Below are positions 8,510 to 16,166 of a DNA stretch of 64,000 nt, piece after piece. The stretch is from NCBI GenBank assembly GCA_959602365.1, contig CAUGSS010000009.1, positions 1 through 64,000 on the forward strand. Reading direction: 5' to 3'. The DNA comes from an uncultured Eubacteriales bacterium. Lineage in GTDB: Bacteria > Bacillota > Clostridia > Oscillospirales > Oscillospiraceae. The position numbers were made by a program, and so were the translations under genes. A model generated the notes under the pieces. It searched no databases. It was not told the DNA's origin and saw only the letters and a program-made list of their open reading frames with translations. Numbering within the stretch: the stretch's first letter is position 1; every line of letters begins with the position of its first letter.

Positions 8510-8538
8510 ATTGTAATGCAAGATAGCGGCGCTGTCAA
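8510..8538 (-). promoter_or_regulatory. Sigma-A promoter of the padR operon
   Basis: Minus strand: TTGACA (8538-8533), a 17-nt spacer, TACAAT (8515-8510). One mismatch from consensus. It drives the PadR/membrane-protein pair and is divergent from the ECF sigma promoter at 8609-8637. Confidence 0.75.
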
Positions 8539-8608
8539 GCCTGTATTTCACCTCGACCGACCGGAGGCCGGCCGCCCTTCTGAACGCTGCGGCGGGATGG
8601 GGTCCCTC

Positions 8609-8637
8609 TTGATAAATTGTTTTATTTTCGATATGAT
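8609..8637 (+). promoter_or_regulatory. Promoter of the sigma factor/anti-sigma pair
   Basis: TTGATA (8609-8614), a 17-nt spacer, TATGAT (8632-8637). It resembles a housekeeping sigma-A promoter. I do not see an AAC-type ECF -35 element here, so simple autoregulation by the ECF factor is not evident. Confidence 0.65.
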
Positions 8638-8708
8638 AGGAAAAAGTTTTCTGCCTATGCAATAAAAGCGCCGCCCTGAATGTTAATAGGGTGAGCAGGA
8701 GGAAAGCC

Positions 8709-9278
8709 ATGCTGTTCATGTCCATACCAGCGCCCGCCGAACGTTCCGGGCCCGACAACCAAATACTGGACCGCTGCATCCGGCAGATCGCCGGGGGCGA
8801 CCGGGAGGGCCTGGCCACCCTCTACCAGCTGACCCGCAGCGCGATCTATGGCTTTACCCTCTCCATCCTGAAGAACGTGGACGACGCGGAAGACATCACC
8901 CAGGACACCTTTGTACAGATTTACCGGGCCGCGGAGCAGTACCGCTCCCAGCAGAAGCCCATGGCCTGGATGCTGACCATCGCCCGAAACCTGGCCCTGA
9001 ACCGGATGAAAGACCGGGGCCGCACCCTCCCCATGGAGGCCCCCGACCTGAGCGCCCTGGATCGCCAGAGCCAGGTCACCCCGGAGGACCGGCTGGTTTT
9101 GGAATCCCTGCTCTCCCTGCTGGGGGAACAGGAGCGGCAGATTGTCACCCTTCACGCCCTGACCGGGCTGAAACACCGGGAGATCGCCCAGCTGCTGGGG
9201 CTGCCCCTGTCCACAGTTCTTTCCAAGTATCACCGCGGGATGAAGAAATTGCAAAACGCGTGGAAGGAGGTCCAATGA
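8709..9278 (+). CDS. RNA polymerase sigma factor, sigma-70 (ECF type)
   Basis: A 189-residue alternative sigma factor. The start is ATG 8709, seven bases behind AGGAGG. Region 2 spans about residues 35-105 (ADDAEDITQDTFVQIYRA-like core and the AWMLTIARNLALNRMKD helix that melts the -10). Region 4 is at about 125-180 (the LTGLKHREIAQLLGLP helix-turn-helix). There is no region 3, as expected for ECF factors. Its stop is 1 nt before the ATG of an RsgI-like membrane protein, so the partner is almost certainly its anti-sigma factor. Regulated targets are not visible in the window. Confidence 0.92.
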   Translation: MLFMSIPAPAERSGPDNQILDRCIRQIAGGDREGLATLYQLTRSAIYGFTLSILKNVDDAEDITQDTFVQIYRAAEQYRSQQKPMAWMLTIARNLALNRMKDRGRTLPMEAPDLSALDRQSQVTPEDRLVLESLLSLLGEQERQIVTLHALTGLKHREIAQLLGLPLSTVLSKYHRGMKKLQNAWKEVQ

Positions 9279-9279
9279 G

Positions 9280-10692
9280 ATGAACAAGCGCGAAACAGAT
9301 CGCATCGAGCGGAAAATCCAGACCGCATCGGAACACGCCACCCCCCATCAGTTGGACGCCATCCTTTCCGCCTGCGACGAGCAGAAAGGAACTGTGATTC
9401 AGATGCCAAACTATACCACCGCCAAAAAGAGACGCTGGCTGCCCGCCGCCGCTGCGGCCGCCGCCCTGGCCCTGGTCCTGATGGGAGGCTGGTTCGGCCT
9501 GAACCTGGGCCGCTCCACCGCCGCCCCCGGCTCCGCCGGAACTGCCGGATCCGCCGGCTCCAATCCTTCCAATCTGATTACCAGCTCTGTAACCACCACC
9601 GCCCTGGCCGCCATCACCTTTGACGTCAATCCCAGCGTGGAGCTGGTGGTGGACACCGACCAGATGGTCACCGACGCCGTCTCCCTCAACGAGGACGGGG
9701 CCGCCGTCCTGGGCGGGATGGAGCTGGTGGGCACCAACCTGGAGACCGCCACCAACGCCCTGATCGGGTCGTTTCTGACCAACGGCTACCTGGATGAGCT
9801 CCAGAACGCCATCCTGGTGTCCGTGGAAAGCTATGGCGAGGACACCTCCGCCCTGGAGTCTGAGCTGTCCAGCCGGGTGAGCTCCCTGCTGTCCAGCGGC
9901 GGGCTGGACGGGGCGGTCCTCTCCCAGACCATCTCCGCCGACGACAACCTGACCTCCCTGGCCCAGCAGTACGGCATCTCCACCGGCAAGGCCGCTCTGA
10001 TCCAGGAGATCGTGGCCCAGGACAGCACCCTGACTATGGACGCCCTGTCTCAGCTCTCCATCACTGAACTGGCCCTGATCGCCGACAACCGGAACCTGAC
10101 TGTCTCCTCCGTCTCCCAGACCGGCGCCGCCAACGACAGCAGCTATCTGGACTCCTCCTCCGCGCTGGAGGCGGCCTGCCAGCAGGTGGGTATCTCCTCC
10201 GCTGACGCCCAGAACCCAAAAGTGGAGCTGGACGGCTGGGAGGGTTCCATGGTCTACGAGGTGGAATTCTGCTACAACGGCACCGAGTACGACTTCGACC
10301 TCAACGCCGTCACCGGCGAGGTTGTGAAGTCCGGGCAGGAGCCCTGCGACCACAACGGCCACCACAGCGGCGGAACATCCGGCGGCAACGGCAATAACGG
10401 TAGTTCCGGCAATAACGGCAATAATGGCAATTCCGTCGGCAGCACCGATATCGGCGCAGACGCCGCCCAATCCGCCGCCCTGGCCGACGCGGGAGTGGAT
10501 GCCAGCCAGGTGTGGAACCTCCACACGGAACTGGATGACGGCTGCTATGAGGTGGAGTTTGAGGTTTACGACAGCGCCGCCCAGACGGTCACCGAGTACC
10601 AATATAAGATCAACCGCACCACCGGCGCCGTTCTGGAGCGGGAGGTGGAGCGGGAATCCGCCCATGACGACGACCACTGGTTCGACGACTGA
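9280..10692 (+). CDS. RsgI-like membrane anti-sigma factor with PepSY-like domains
   Basis: A 470-residue single-pass membrane protein. Residues 1-50 form a cytoplasmic part expected to hold the sigma factor. One helix spans about 53-74. Outside lies an RsgI-type middle domain with the DVNPS motif (Asn117-Pro118), the bond at which RsgI proteins are known to self-cleave, followed by ELVVDTD and a long Ser/Leu-rich region. Two PepSY-like modules (about residues 310-350 and 415-460) flank a Gly/Asn/Ser linker at about 355-385. The tail is acidic and His-rich. The pairing with an ECF rather than SigI-type sigma is notable. A strong terminator follows. Confidence 0.82.
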   Translation: MNKRETDRIERKIQTASEHATPHQLDAILSACDEQKGTVIQMPNYTTAKKRRWLPAAAAAAALALVLMGGWFGLNLGRSTAAPGSAGTAGSAGSNPSNLITSSVTTTALAAITFDVNPSVELVVDTDQMVTDAVSLNEDGAAVLGGMELVGTNLETATNALIGSFLTNGYLDELQNAILVSVESYGEDTSALESELSSRVSSLLSSGGLDGAVLSQTISADDNLTSLAQQYGISTGKAALIQEIVAQDSTLTMDALSQLSITELALIADNRNLTVSSVSQTGAANDSSYLDSSSALEAACQQVGISSADAQNPKVELDGWEGSMVYEVEFCYNGTEYDFDLNAVTGEVVKSGQEPCDHNGHHSGGTSGGNGNNGSSGNNGNNGNSVGSTDIGADAAQSAALADAGVDASQVWNLHTELDDGCYEVEFEVYDSAAQTVTEYQYKINRTTGAVLEREVERESAHDDDHWFDD

Positions 10693-10735
10693 TCCCTCCG
10701 GACCGCATTCAGATCCTACAAATCAGACGCAAAAA

Positions 10736-10766
10736 GCCGCCCTCCCGCATTCCGCGGGAGGGCGGC
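10736..10766. terminator. Bidirectional intrinsic terminator
   Basis: GCCGCCCTCCCGC and GCGGGAGGGCGGC form a 13-bp perfect stem with a 5-nt loop. TTTTT follows on the plus strand and AAAAA precedes it, so it ends both the anti-sigma gene (+) and the converging TSUP transporter gene (-). Confidence 0.9.
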
Positions 10767-10795
10767 CTGTTTTTCAGTTACCAATCATCCGCGCC

Positions 10796-11545
10796 TCACA
10801 GAATACCTGTATGCTGCAGCAGCTTGATGATATTCAGAAATAGAATCAGCGCGCCCACTCCGGCCAAAATCCAACGCACCGGCAGCTTTTTGCACAGCAT
10901 GGCCCCGATGGGCGCCGCGATCACGCCGCCCACAATGAGCCCCGCCACAATGGGCAGATAGCGGCGCAGATCCCCCAGCATCGCTACAAAGGTGGTGGTC
11001 TCCGCCACGGTGACAAAGAACTCCGCCGCGTTGACGCTGCCGATGGTCTGGCGCGGGTCATGGCCCGAGGCCAGCAGAGTAGAGGTGACCACCGGCCCCC
11101 AGCCGCCGCCGCCCAGCGCGTCGCTGAAGCCGCCCACCAATCCCAGCGGCATGGCATAGCGCCCAAACTCCCGCTTCCGCTCCAGGGTCTGGAACGCTTT
11201 GCGCAGAATCACCGCACCCATGACAATCAGATAGAGGTCGATGATGATATCCAGCACCCGGCTTTCAAAATTCACCAGCAGATAGGCGCCGATCACGCCG
11301 CCCACAATACCGGGGAACAGCAGCATAAAAAACAGCTTCCAGTTGATGTTCTTGAGCCTGAGATGGGACAGGCCGGACACCAGCGTGGTGAACATCTCCG
11401 AAATATGGACACAGGCGCTGGAGACAGCGGAGGGAATGCCCACCGCCCGCAAAAAGGTGTTGCTGCTGACGCCATAGGCCATGCCGGCGGTGCCGTCAAT
11501 CAGCTCGGCCAGGAAGCCGAGCACAGCGCAGATGAGAAACTGCAC
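10796..11545 (-). CDS. TSUP family anion transporter (TauE/SafE)
   Basis: A 249-residue integral membrane protein of the sulfite exporter TauE/SafE family, moving sulfonates, sulfite or related organic anions. The start is GTG 11545, five bases behind GGGGGGAG; the TTG extension to 11578 would run through the operator. The two internal TSUP repeats are visible: one with GFLAELIDGTAGMAYG (residues about 10-25) and one with GLVGGFSDALGGGGWGP (about 130-147), each followed by several helices. It is divergent from a LacI regulator with a PurR-like palindrome directly in its 5' region, so it is probably controlled by that regulator. The substrate is unknown. Confidence 0.88.
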   Translation of the reverse strand: MQFLICAVLGFLAELIDGTAGMAYGVSSNTFLRAVGIPSAVSSACVHISEMFTTLVSGLSHLRLKNINWKLFFMLLFPGIVGGVIGAYLLVNFESRVLDIIIDLYLIVMGAVILRKAFQTLERKREFGRYAMPLGLVGGFSDALGGGGWGPVVTSTLLASGHDPRQTIGSVNAAEFFVTVAETTTFVAMLGDLRRYLPIVAGLIVGGVIAAPIGAMLCKKLPVRWILAGVGALILFLNIIKLLQHTGIL

Positions 11546-11560
11546 AATTACTCCCCCCGA

Positions 11561-11576
11561 GCGCAAACGTTTGCGC
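11561..11576. promoter_or_regulatory. LacI-family operator, perfect 16-bp palindrome (O1)
   Basis: GCGCAAACGTTTGCGC is fully palindromic and has the central CG with AAA/TTT arms that LacI/PurR proteins recognise (the E. coli PurR box is ACGCAAACGTTTGCGT). It lies 15 nt upstream of the TSUP start codon and just upstream of the -35 of the lacI-type gene. Confidence 0.8.
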
Positions 11577-11583
11577 AAATACT

Positions 11584-11613
11584 TTGACTTCGATAGAATT
11601 CATATGCTACAAT
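11584..11613 (+). promoter_or_regulatory. Promoter of the LacI regulator gene
   Basis: TTGACT (11584-11589), an 18-nt spacer, TACAAT (11608-11613). It is flanked by operator O1 just upstream and O2 in the untranslated leader (11710-11725), an arrangement suited to looping repression. Confidence 0.65.
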
Positions 11614-11709
11614 CAGAAGGAGATCACCGGTTTTTTCAGCCGAACGCCTCCCCTGCCGGTTTGCCAGGGAAAGAATAGAGCAAACCGGAGCAAATAGCAA
11701 TGCAATTTC

Positions 11710-11725
11710 ACGCAAACGTTTTCTT
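11710..11725. promoter_or_regulatory. LacI-family operator (O2) next to the regulator's ribosome site
   Basis: ACGCAAACGTTTTCTT shares the CGCAAACGTTT core with O1. It abuts the GGAGG at 11727-11731 of the lacI-type gene, so binding would block transcript elongation or initiation of that gene, that is, autoregulation. Confidence 0.7.
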
Positions 11726-11740
11726 TGGAGGCCCTATACT

Positions 11741-12724
11741 ATGTCTTTAAAAGAGATTGCCGCACGCACCGGCGTGTCTGTGTCCACCGTCTCCCGGGTG
11801 CTGAACAACCGGCCCGGGGGCTGCGTCTCCGCCCCGGTGCGGGAGCGGGTCTGGGCCGCCGCCCGGGAGATGGGGTATCAGCCAGACCTGAACGCCAGAA
11901 ACCTCAAGCGCAAAACCTCCGCCCCGGTGCCGCGCCGGATTTCCGTGGTCATGGCCCGGGCCGACACACCGCGGGAGGACCCGTTCTTCTCCCAGTGTCT
12001 GGAGGACCTGTCCGCAGAGCTGCTGCACTCCGGTTTTCAGCTGGGCGAGACCGCCTACCCCGAGGAGGACGCCGACCGGATCCCCGCCGCCGACGGCTAT
12101 ATTGTGCTGGGCAAGTGCCGCCCGGAACTGCTGCGCTCCCTGGGGCAGCGCACCCCCAACCTGGTGGGGGTGTGGCGCAATCCCGGCGCACTGCCGGTGG
12201 ATCAGGTGATGTGCAGCGGCCAAAAGGCGGCCCAGCTGGCCATGGAACACCTGATGGAGCTGGGCCACCGGCGCATCGCCTACATCGGGGACTGTTCCTA
12301 TGAAAACCGCTATGTGGGCTATGCCGAGGCCCTGACCAGCCAGGGCCTGCCGCTGATCTATTCGCTGGTGTTCAACGTTCACCAGACCAGAGAGGACGGA
12401 CAGCGGGCCATGGAAACCCTGCTGCGCAGCGGAGAGGCCACCGCAGTCCTCTGCGCCAGCGACGAGGTGGCCCTGGGGGCCCTGGACGCCCTGGGCCGGA
12501 CCCGGCAAAAGCGGGGCGCCGTCCCGGTCTCGGTGATCTCCATCGACGACATTCCGGAGGCGGCCAGAGCGGGCCTGACCACGGTACATATCCCCCGGGG
12601 CGATATGGCCCACCTGGCGGTGAGACTGCTGGCGGACCGCATCTCCGGCGGCCACCGGGAACAGGTGTGCGTAGAGCTGCCCTGCCGGCTGGTGGAACGG
12701 GAGAGCTGTTACTGGGCGCTCTGA
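11741..12724 (+). CDS. LacI family transcriptional regulator
   Basis: A 327-residue regulator. The N-terminal helix-turn-helix is textbook (LKEIAARTGVSVSTVSRVLN, residues 3-22) and is followed by a hinge helix about residues 45-58. The periplasmic-binding-like effector domain has the expected AMEHLMELGHRRIAYIGD segment, the CASDEVALGALDAL helix and the SVISIDDI strand. The ATG at 11741 lies nine bases after GGAGG. PurR-like palindromes occur upstream of it and of the divergent TSUP transporter, so its regulon probably includes both. The ligand cannot be read from sequence; a transported anion or a derivative is a reasonable guess. Confidence 0.93.
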   Translation: MSLKEIAARTGVSVSTVSRVLNNRPGGCVSAPVRERVWAAAREMGYQPDLNARNLKRKTSAPVPRRISVVMARADTPREDPFFSQCLEDLSAELLHSGFQLGETAYPEEDADRIPAADGYIVLGKCRPELLRSLGQRTPNLVGVWRNPGALPVDQVMCSGQKAAQLAMEHLMELGHRRIAYIGDCSYENRYVGYAEALTSQGLPLIYSLVFNVHQTREDGQRAMETLLRSGEATAVLCASDEVALGALDALGRTRQKRGAVPVSVISIDDIPEAARAGLTTVHIPRGDMAHLAVRLLADRISGGHREQVCVELPCRLVERESCYWAL

Positions 12725-12876
12725 CATGCCGCCCGGTGCAAAACATTTGCAATGCAAACAAAAACTGGCAGGCTCCCCAGGCGCATACTTCTCCCTTCTT
12801 CGTCAAAACTACGCTCGGTAATTCCCACAGCGGAAGACGCCAAAACCAATTCTGACAGAGAAGGAGATGTATTGTT

Positions 12877-13077
12877 ATGTCCAGCAACAACAGCAAGAAG
12901 CCTATGGTGCCCGGCGCCCGTGAGGCCATGAACAAGTTCAAGATGGAGGCCGCCTCTGAGGTGGGCGTCAATCTGAAGCAGGGTTACAACGGCGAGCTGA
13001 CCTCCAAGGAGGCCGGCAGCGTGGGCGGCCAGATGGTCAAAAAGATGATCCAGGCCTACGAGAGCGGCATGCAGTAA
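12877..13077 (+). CDS. Small acid-soluble spore protein, alpha/beta type
   Basis: A 66-residue DNA-binding protein that coats and protects spore DNA and is degraded by the GPR protease on germination. The sequence shows the alpha/beta-SASP pattern: an Ala-Arg-Glu-Ala-Met-Asn-Lys-Phe-Lys helix, the GPR-type site region around ASEVGV, then GYNGELTSKEAGSVGGQMVKKMI (residues about 36-58). The ribosome site AGAAGGAG precedes the ATG. Expression would be from a sigma-G promoter in the forespore; I could not identify a convincing one. A hairpin terminator follows at 13106-13131. This gene shows that the organism sporulates. Confidence 0.95.
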   Translation: MSSNNSKKPMVPGAREAMNKFKMEAASEVGVNLKQGYNGELTSKEAGSVGGQMVKKMIQAYESGMQ

Positions 13078-13105
13078 CATTCTGCCCTAACCTGGAGAAA
13101 ACATG

Positions 13106-13131
13106 GGGGCGGTTCCTTCGGGAACCGCCCC
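13106..13131 (+). terminator. Intrinsic terminator of the spore protein gene
   Basis: GGGGCGGTTCC and GGAACCGCCCC form an 11-bp stem around a TTCG loop, followed by AAAATTTTC. The downstream T-run is only four bases. It also lies between this gene and the converging redox-protein gene. Confidence 0.75.
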
Positions 13132-13157
13132 AAAATTTTCTCGCTTTTCCAAATATC

Positions 13158-13550
13158 TCAGGCCAGGCCCATAATAGTGGACACCAATTCCACCGCCTCA
13201 TAGACCATGCCGTCACAATGCTCCTTCTTGTCGCCGCCCTGGGCCGCATTTTTCTTCAGCAGATCGGCACAGTCGGTCATGCCCTCGTGGTTCTGCTTCA
13301 TGGCATCCACAAACTGGCGGCGCTGCTCCTCGCTGCTCTCCAGCATGCCCAGCACCATCAGCCCTCCGGTAATGGCCCCGCATGTGGCGGCCATCCGCAT
13401 GCCTCCGCCGAAGTGGGCGCCCATCTGAAAGGCCTTGCCCTCGCTGATGCCGCACTCGGCGGCAAAGGACACCACCACCGCCTGGGCGCAGTTGTAATGG
13501 ATGCTGGGATCGTTGCGGAACCGCTCCGCCCGCTTGACATACTTGTTCAT
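13158..13550 (-). CDS. C_GCAxxG_C_C family redox protein
   Basis: A 130-residue protein of the C_GCAxxG_C_C (putative redox-active) family. The start is ATG 13550 behind GGAGGT. Conserved cysteines are Cys21 (YNCAQAVV), Cys33, Cys57 in the TCGAITGG signature, Cys94 and Cys112. The family is common in anaerobes and is thought to carry a metal or redox-active thiols, but no function is established. It is 72 nt downstream of recG on the same strand and may share its transcript. Confidence 0.85.
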   Translation of the reverse strand: MNKYVKRAERFRNDPSIHYNCAQAVVVSFAAECGISEGKAFQMGAHFGGGMRMAATCGAITGGLMVLGMLESSEEQRRQFVDAMKQNHEGMTDCADLLKKNAAQGGDKKEHCDGMVYEAVELVSTIMGLA

Positions 13551-13621
13551 ATTGATTACCTCCGCTTTTGCTTCTGTCTTTACGGTACATGTGTACGGGC
13601 GCCGGGACGGGCCCGCCAAAG

Positions 13622-15685
13622 TCAATTAAATATATCCGGATTTTCCTCAAACAGCCGGCGCACCCGCGCCCGCACCGGGGCATGCTCCGGCCGCTCCAGC
13701 GCCGGATCCTCCTCCAGCAGCGCCCGGGCGGCCTCCCGGGCCTCATAGAGCACCCGGGTGTCCCCCGCCAGGTCGGCCACCCTGAGCTGGGGCAGGCCGT
13801 GCTGCCGCCGGCCGAAAAAGTCGCCGGGCCCCCGGAGCTCCAAATCCTTCTCCGCGATCTGAAAGCCGTCATTGGTGGCGCACAGCGCCTTGAGCCGCTG
13901 CCGGGTCTCCTGATTCCGGTTGGAGGAGAGCAGGATGCACCACGCCTTTTCCCTCCCCCGGCCCACCCGGCCCCGGAGCTGGTGGAGCTGGGAGAGGCCG
14001 AACCGGTCTGCGTCCTCGATGACCATCAGGGTGGCGTTGGGCACGTCCACGCCCACCTCGATGACGGTGGTGGCCACCAGTATATCTGTCTCCCCCCGGA
14101 CGAAGGCGGCCATGGCCGCCTCCTTGGCCTTGGGGGACAGCTTGCCGTGGACCAGTCCCACCCGCAGGTCGGGGAATACTTCTTCCCGGAGCTGGCGGGC
14201 GTAGTCGGTGACGTTCTTCAGCCCGGGGGCGCCCTCCGCCGACTCCTCCACGGCGGGGCAGACCACATAGACCTGATGCCCCTCCTGGACCTGGCGGCGG
14301 ATGAAGCCCTGGAGCCGGGCGCGCTTGTCCTCCCCGACCAGGAAGGTGTCCACCCGCTGGCGGCCCGGGGGCAGCTCGTCGATGATGGAGACATCCAGAT
14401 CCCCGTAGATAATCAGGGCCAGGGTGCGGGGGATCGGGGTGGCGGACATGACCAGCACATGGGGGTGGCCGCCGCCCCCCTTGGCCGACAGGGCGGAGCG
14501 CTGCCCCACGCCAAAGCGGTGCTGTTCATCGGTGACCACCAGCCCCAGCCGCTGGAACTCCACCCCCTGGCTGAGCAGGGCGTGGGTGCCCACCACCAGG
14601 TCCAGCTCCCCCTGGGAGAGGGCCTGGAGGGTCTCCCGCCGCTGCTTTGCCTTCAGGCTGCCGGTGAGCAGCCCCACCCGCAGCCCCGCCCCGGACAGCA
14701 GTCCGGTGAGGGTGTGGTAGTGCTGCTGGGCCAGGATCTCCGTGGGGGCCATCAGGGCGCTCTGCCAGCCGCTCCTGGCCGCCAGCCACACCGCACCGGC
14801 GGCCACCGCCGTCTTGCCGCTGCCCACATCGCCCTGGATCAGCCGGTTCATCACCCGGCCCGAGGCCATGTCCTGAAACAGCTCCCCCAGGGTGCGCTTC
14901 TGGGCTCCGGTCAGGGCAAAGGGCAGCAGGGCGGCATACTCCTCCGGCGCCCGGTACCCGCAGCGGCACCCCGCTCCCGCCTGACGGCGGGTGTGGAGCA
15001 GGGCCAGTCCGGCGGTCAGATAAAAGAACTCCTCAAACACCAGCCGGTGCCTGGCCTGCTCCAGGGCCTCAAAGGACTCCGGAGCGTGGACGCACCGCAC
15101 CGCCCAGTCCCGGGCGGGCAGCGCGTGGGCCCGGCGGATATGGCCGGGCAGATCGTCGGAGATGGGATCGGCCAACCCCTCCAGGGCCTGGCGGATCCAG
15201 CCGGAGAGCTGCCCGGCAGACAGCCCGGCCGTCAGAGGATACACCGGCACGATGCGGCCGGTCAGCTGATTTTTACCCTCCGGTTCAAAAATCGGATTGG
15301 TCAGCCCCCGGCGGCCGCCCTGCACCTCCATCCGGCCGCAGAACACATAGCTCTCCCCCAGCTTCAGGCGGTTGGCGTTGTAGGGCTGATTGAAAAAGGT
15401 CAGGGTGACCGAACCGGTGTCGTCAAACGCAGTGGTCCGGGTCAGGGTCAGCCCCCGGCGCAGGTAGGTGGTGCGGGGGGGCTGGGCCACCACGGCACAG
15501 ATGCAGGCGCTCTCCTCCTCCGGTGCCTGCCGGATGGGCCAGATTTTGCGCCGGTCCTCATAGCTCCTGGGGTACCATTCAATGAGCTGCCCCAGGGTGT
15601 GAATCCCCAGCCTGTCCAGCACCTCCGCCTTTTTTTCCCCCACTCCGGTCAAAACGCCCACCGGCTGATCCAAATGCAGCTGCAT
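13622..15685 (-). CDS. recG: ATP-dependent DNA helicase RecG
   Basis: A 687-residue branch-migration helicase that regresses stalled replication forks and processes Holliday junctions. The start is ATG 15685 behind AGGGGGG; upstream in-frame codons lack a ribosome site. An N-terminal wedge/OB-fold domain (residues about 1-235) begins with the helix-hairpin-helix-like GVGEKKAEVLDRLGI. The helicase core follows with Walker A GDVGSGKT (about residue 305), the RecG-specific DEQHRFGV box, motif III MSATPIPRT, and motifs V-VI (ATTVIEVGVDVPN, QLRGRVGRG). The C-terminus holds the TRG segment. Length is normal. Confidence 0.97.
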   Translation of the reverse strand: MQLHLDQPVGVLTGVGEKKAEVLDRLGIHTLGQLIEWYPRSYEDRRKIWPIRQAPEEESACICAVVAQPPRTTYLRRGLTLTRTTAFDDTGSVTLTFFNQPYNANRLKLGESYVFCGRMEVQGGRRGLTNPIFEPEGKNQLTGRIVPVYPLTAGLSAGQLSGWIRQALEGLADPISDDLPGHIRRAHALPARDWAVRCVHAPESFEALEQARHRLVFEEFFYLTAGLALLHTRRQAGAGCRCGYRAPEEYAALLPFALTGAQKRTLGELFQDMASGRVMNRLIQGDVGSGKTAVAAGAVWLAARSGWQSALMAPTEILAQQHYHTLTGLLSGAGLRVGLLTGSLKAKQRRETLQALSQGELDLVVGTHALLSQGVEFQRLGLVVTDEQHRFGVGQRSALSAKGGGGHPHVLVMSATPIPRTLALIIYGDLDVSIIDELPPGRQRVDTFLVGEDKRARLQGFIRRQVQEGHQVYVVCPAVEESAEGAPGLKNVTDYARQLREEVFPDLRVGLVHGKLSPKAKEAAMAAFVRGETDILVATTVIEVGVDVPNATLMVIEDADRFGLSQLHQLRGRVGRGREKAWCILLSSNRNQETRQRLKALCATNDGFQIAEKDLELRGPGDFFGRRQHGLPQLRVADLAGDTRVLYEAREAARALLEEDPALERPEHAPVRARVRRLFEENPDIFN

Positions 15686-15784
15686 GCCATCCCCCCTTTC
15701 CGTGCCGGCGCCCGCCAATCCCAGGCCGCACCGGCAAGCAGTCGGAACATCCGAAACCAAGTTGTCAACCAAGTTATCTGTGTT

Positions 15785-15813
15785 ATTATAACACAATGCG
15801 CCGCCCAGGAAAA
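15785..15813 (-). promoter_or_regulatory. recG: Candidate recG promoter
   Basis: Minus strand: TTTTCC (15813-15808, poor -35), a 17-nt spacer, TATAAT (15790-15785). The -10 lies inside the symmetric sequence GTGTTATTATAACAC. The -35 is weak, so confidence is modest. Confidence 0.5.
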
Positions 15814-16036
15814 GGCCGCCGACCCCGGGTACCGAACCGGTCTTTGGGCATGCGGGCAGGCAGGGTCCAGGGCCCAGTTCTTCCTTTTTTCGGAAATCCG
15901 CCCCGCGTCAGCCGCCTGAGGCACCGGTCTTGCAGGATCCGCCGCACCGTCGAAAAATCCTCCGCGGGGCGGCAGCCGGACCTCGCGGGCAGGAAAAGGC
16001 TGGAACAAGAGTGGAAAATAAGCATTTTTTCGCAAC
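15814..16036. other. Non-coding spacer between recG and the ROK regulator
   Basis: About 220 nt of GC-rich DNA with no reading frame that has a ribosome site and family-like sequence, no tRNA cloverleaf and no strong hairpin. I see nothing further in it. The AT-rich part beyond 16036 belongs to the ROK gene control region. Confidence 0.5.
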
Positions 16037-16050
16037 ATTTTACCTAAAAT
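16037..16050. promoter_or_regulatory. Candidate operator upstream of the ROK regulator
   Basis: ATTTTA-CC-TAAAAT is an inverted repeat with perfect 6-bp arms immediately upstream of the -35 hexamer at 16055. ROK repressors bind AT-rich palindromes of this type, so autoregulation is a reasonable guess. Confidence 0.45.
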
Positions 16051-16054
16051 TTAG

Positions 16055-16082
16055 TTGCATTTGGGAAAAGATGTGTTAAAAT
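16055..16082 (+). promoter_or_regulatory. Promoter of the ROK regulator
   Basis: TTGCAT (16055-16060), a 16-nt spacer, TAAAAT (16077-16082). The leader to ATG 16167 is about 75 nt. Confidence 0.6.
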
Positions 16083-16166
16083 GAAGGTAGTTCGGTTTTC
16101 TTTTTTAAAAGTCTTTTTTGGATCGGTGTGGTGCAACACACCAGTCAACACAGAAGGGGTGTTTTC

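Noticed and set aside
12738..12790. Third LacI operator (12738-12750) and a sigma-G -10 (CATACTT, 12784-12790) before the spore protein gene
   Set aside because: The operator is imperfect with a 3-nt centre, and the -10 has no matching -35 at 17-18 nt. Both may be chance.
13568..15919. 783-codon plus-strand open frame opposite recG
   Set aside because: RecG has all helicase motifs on the other strand. The plus-strand translation is compositionally biased and matches nothing.
15814..16036. tRNA or small RNA in the recG-ROK spacer
   Set aside because: No cloverleaf, T-loop or terminator hairpin was found.
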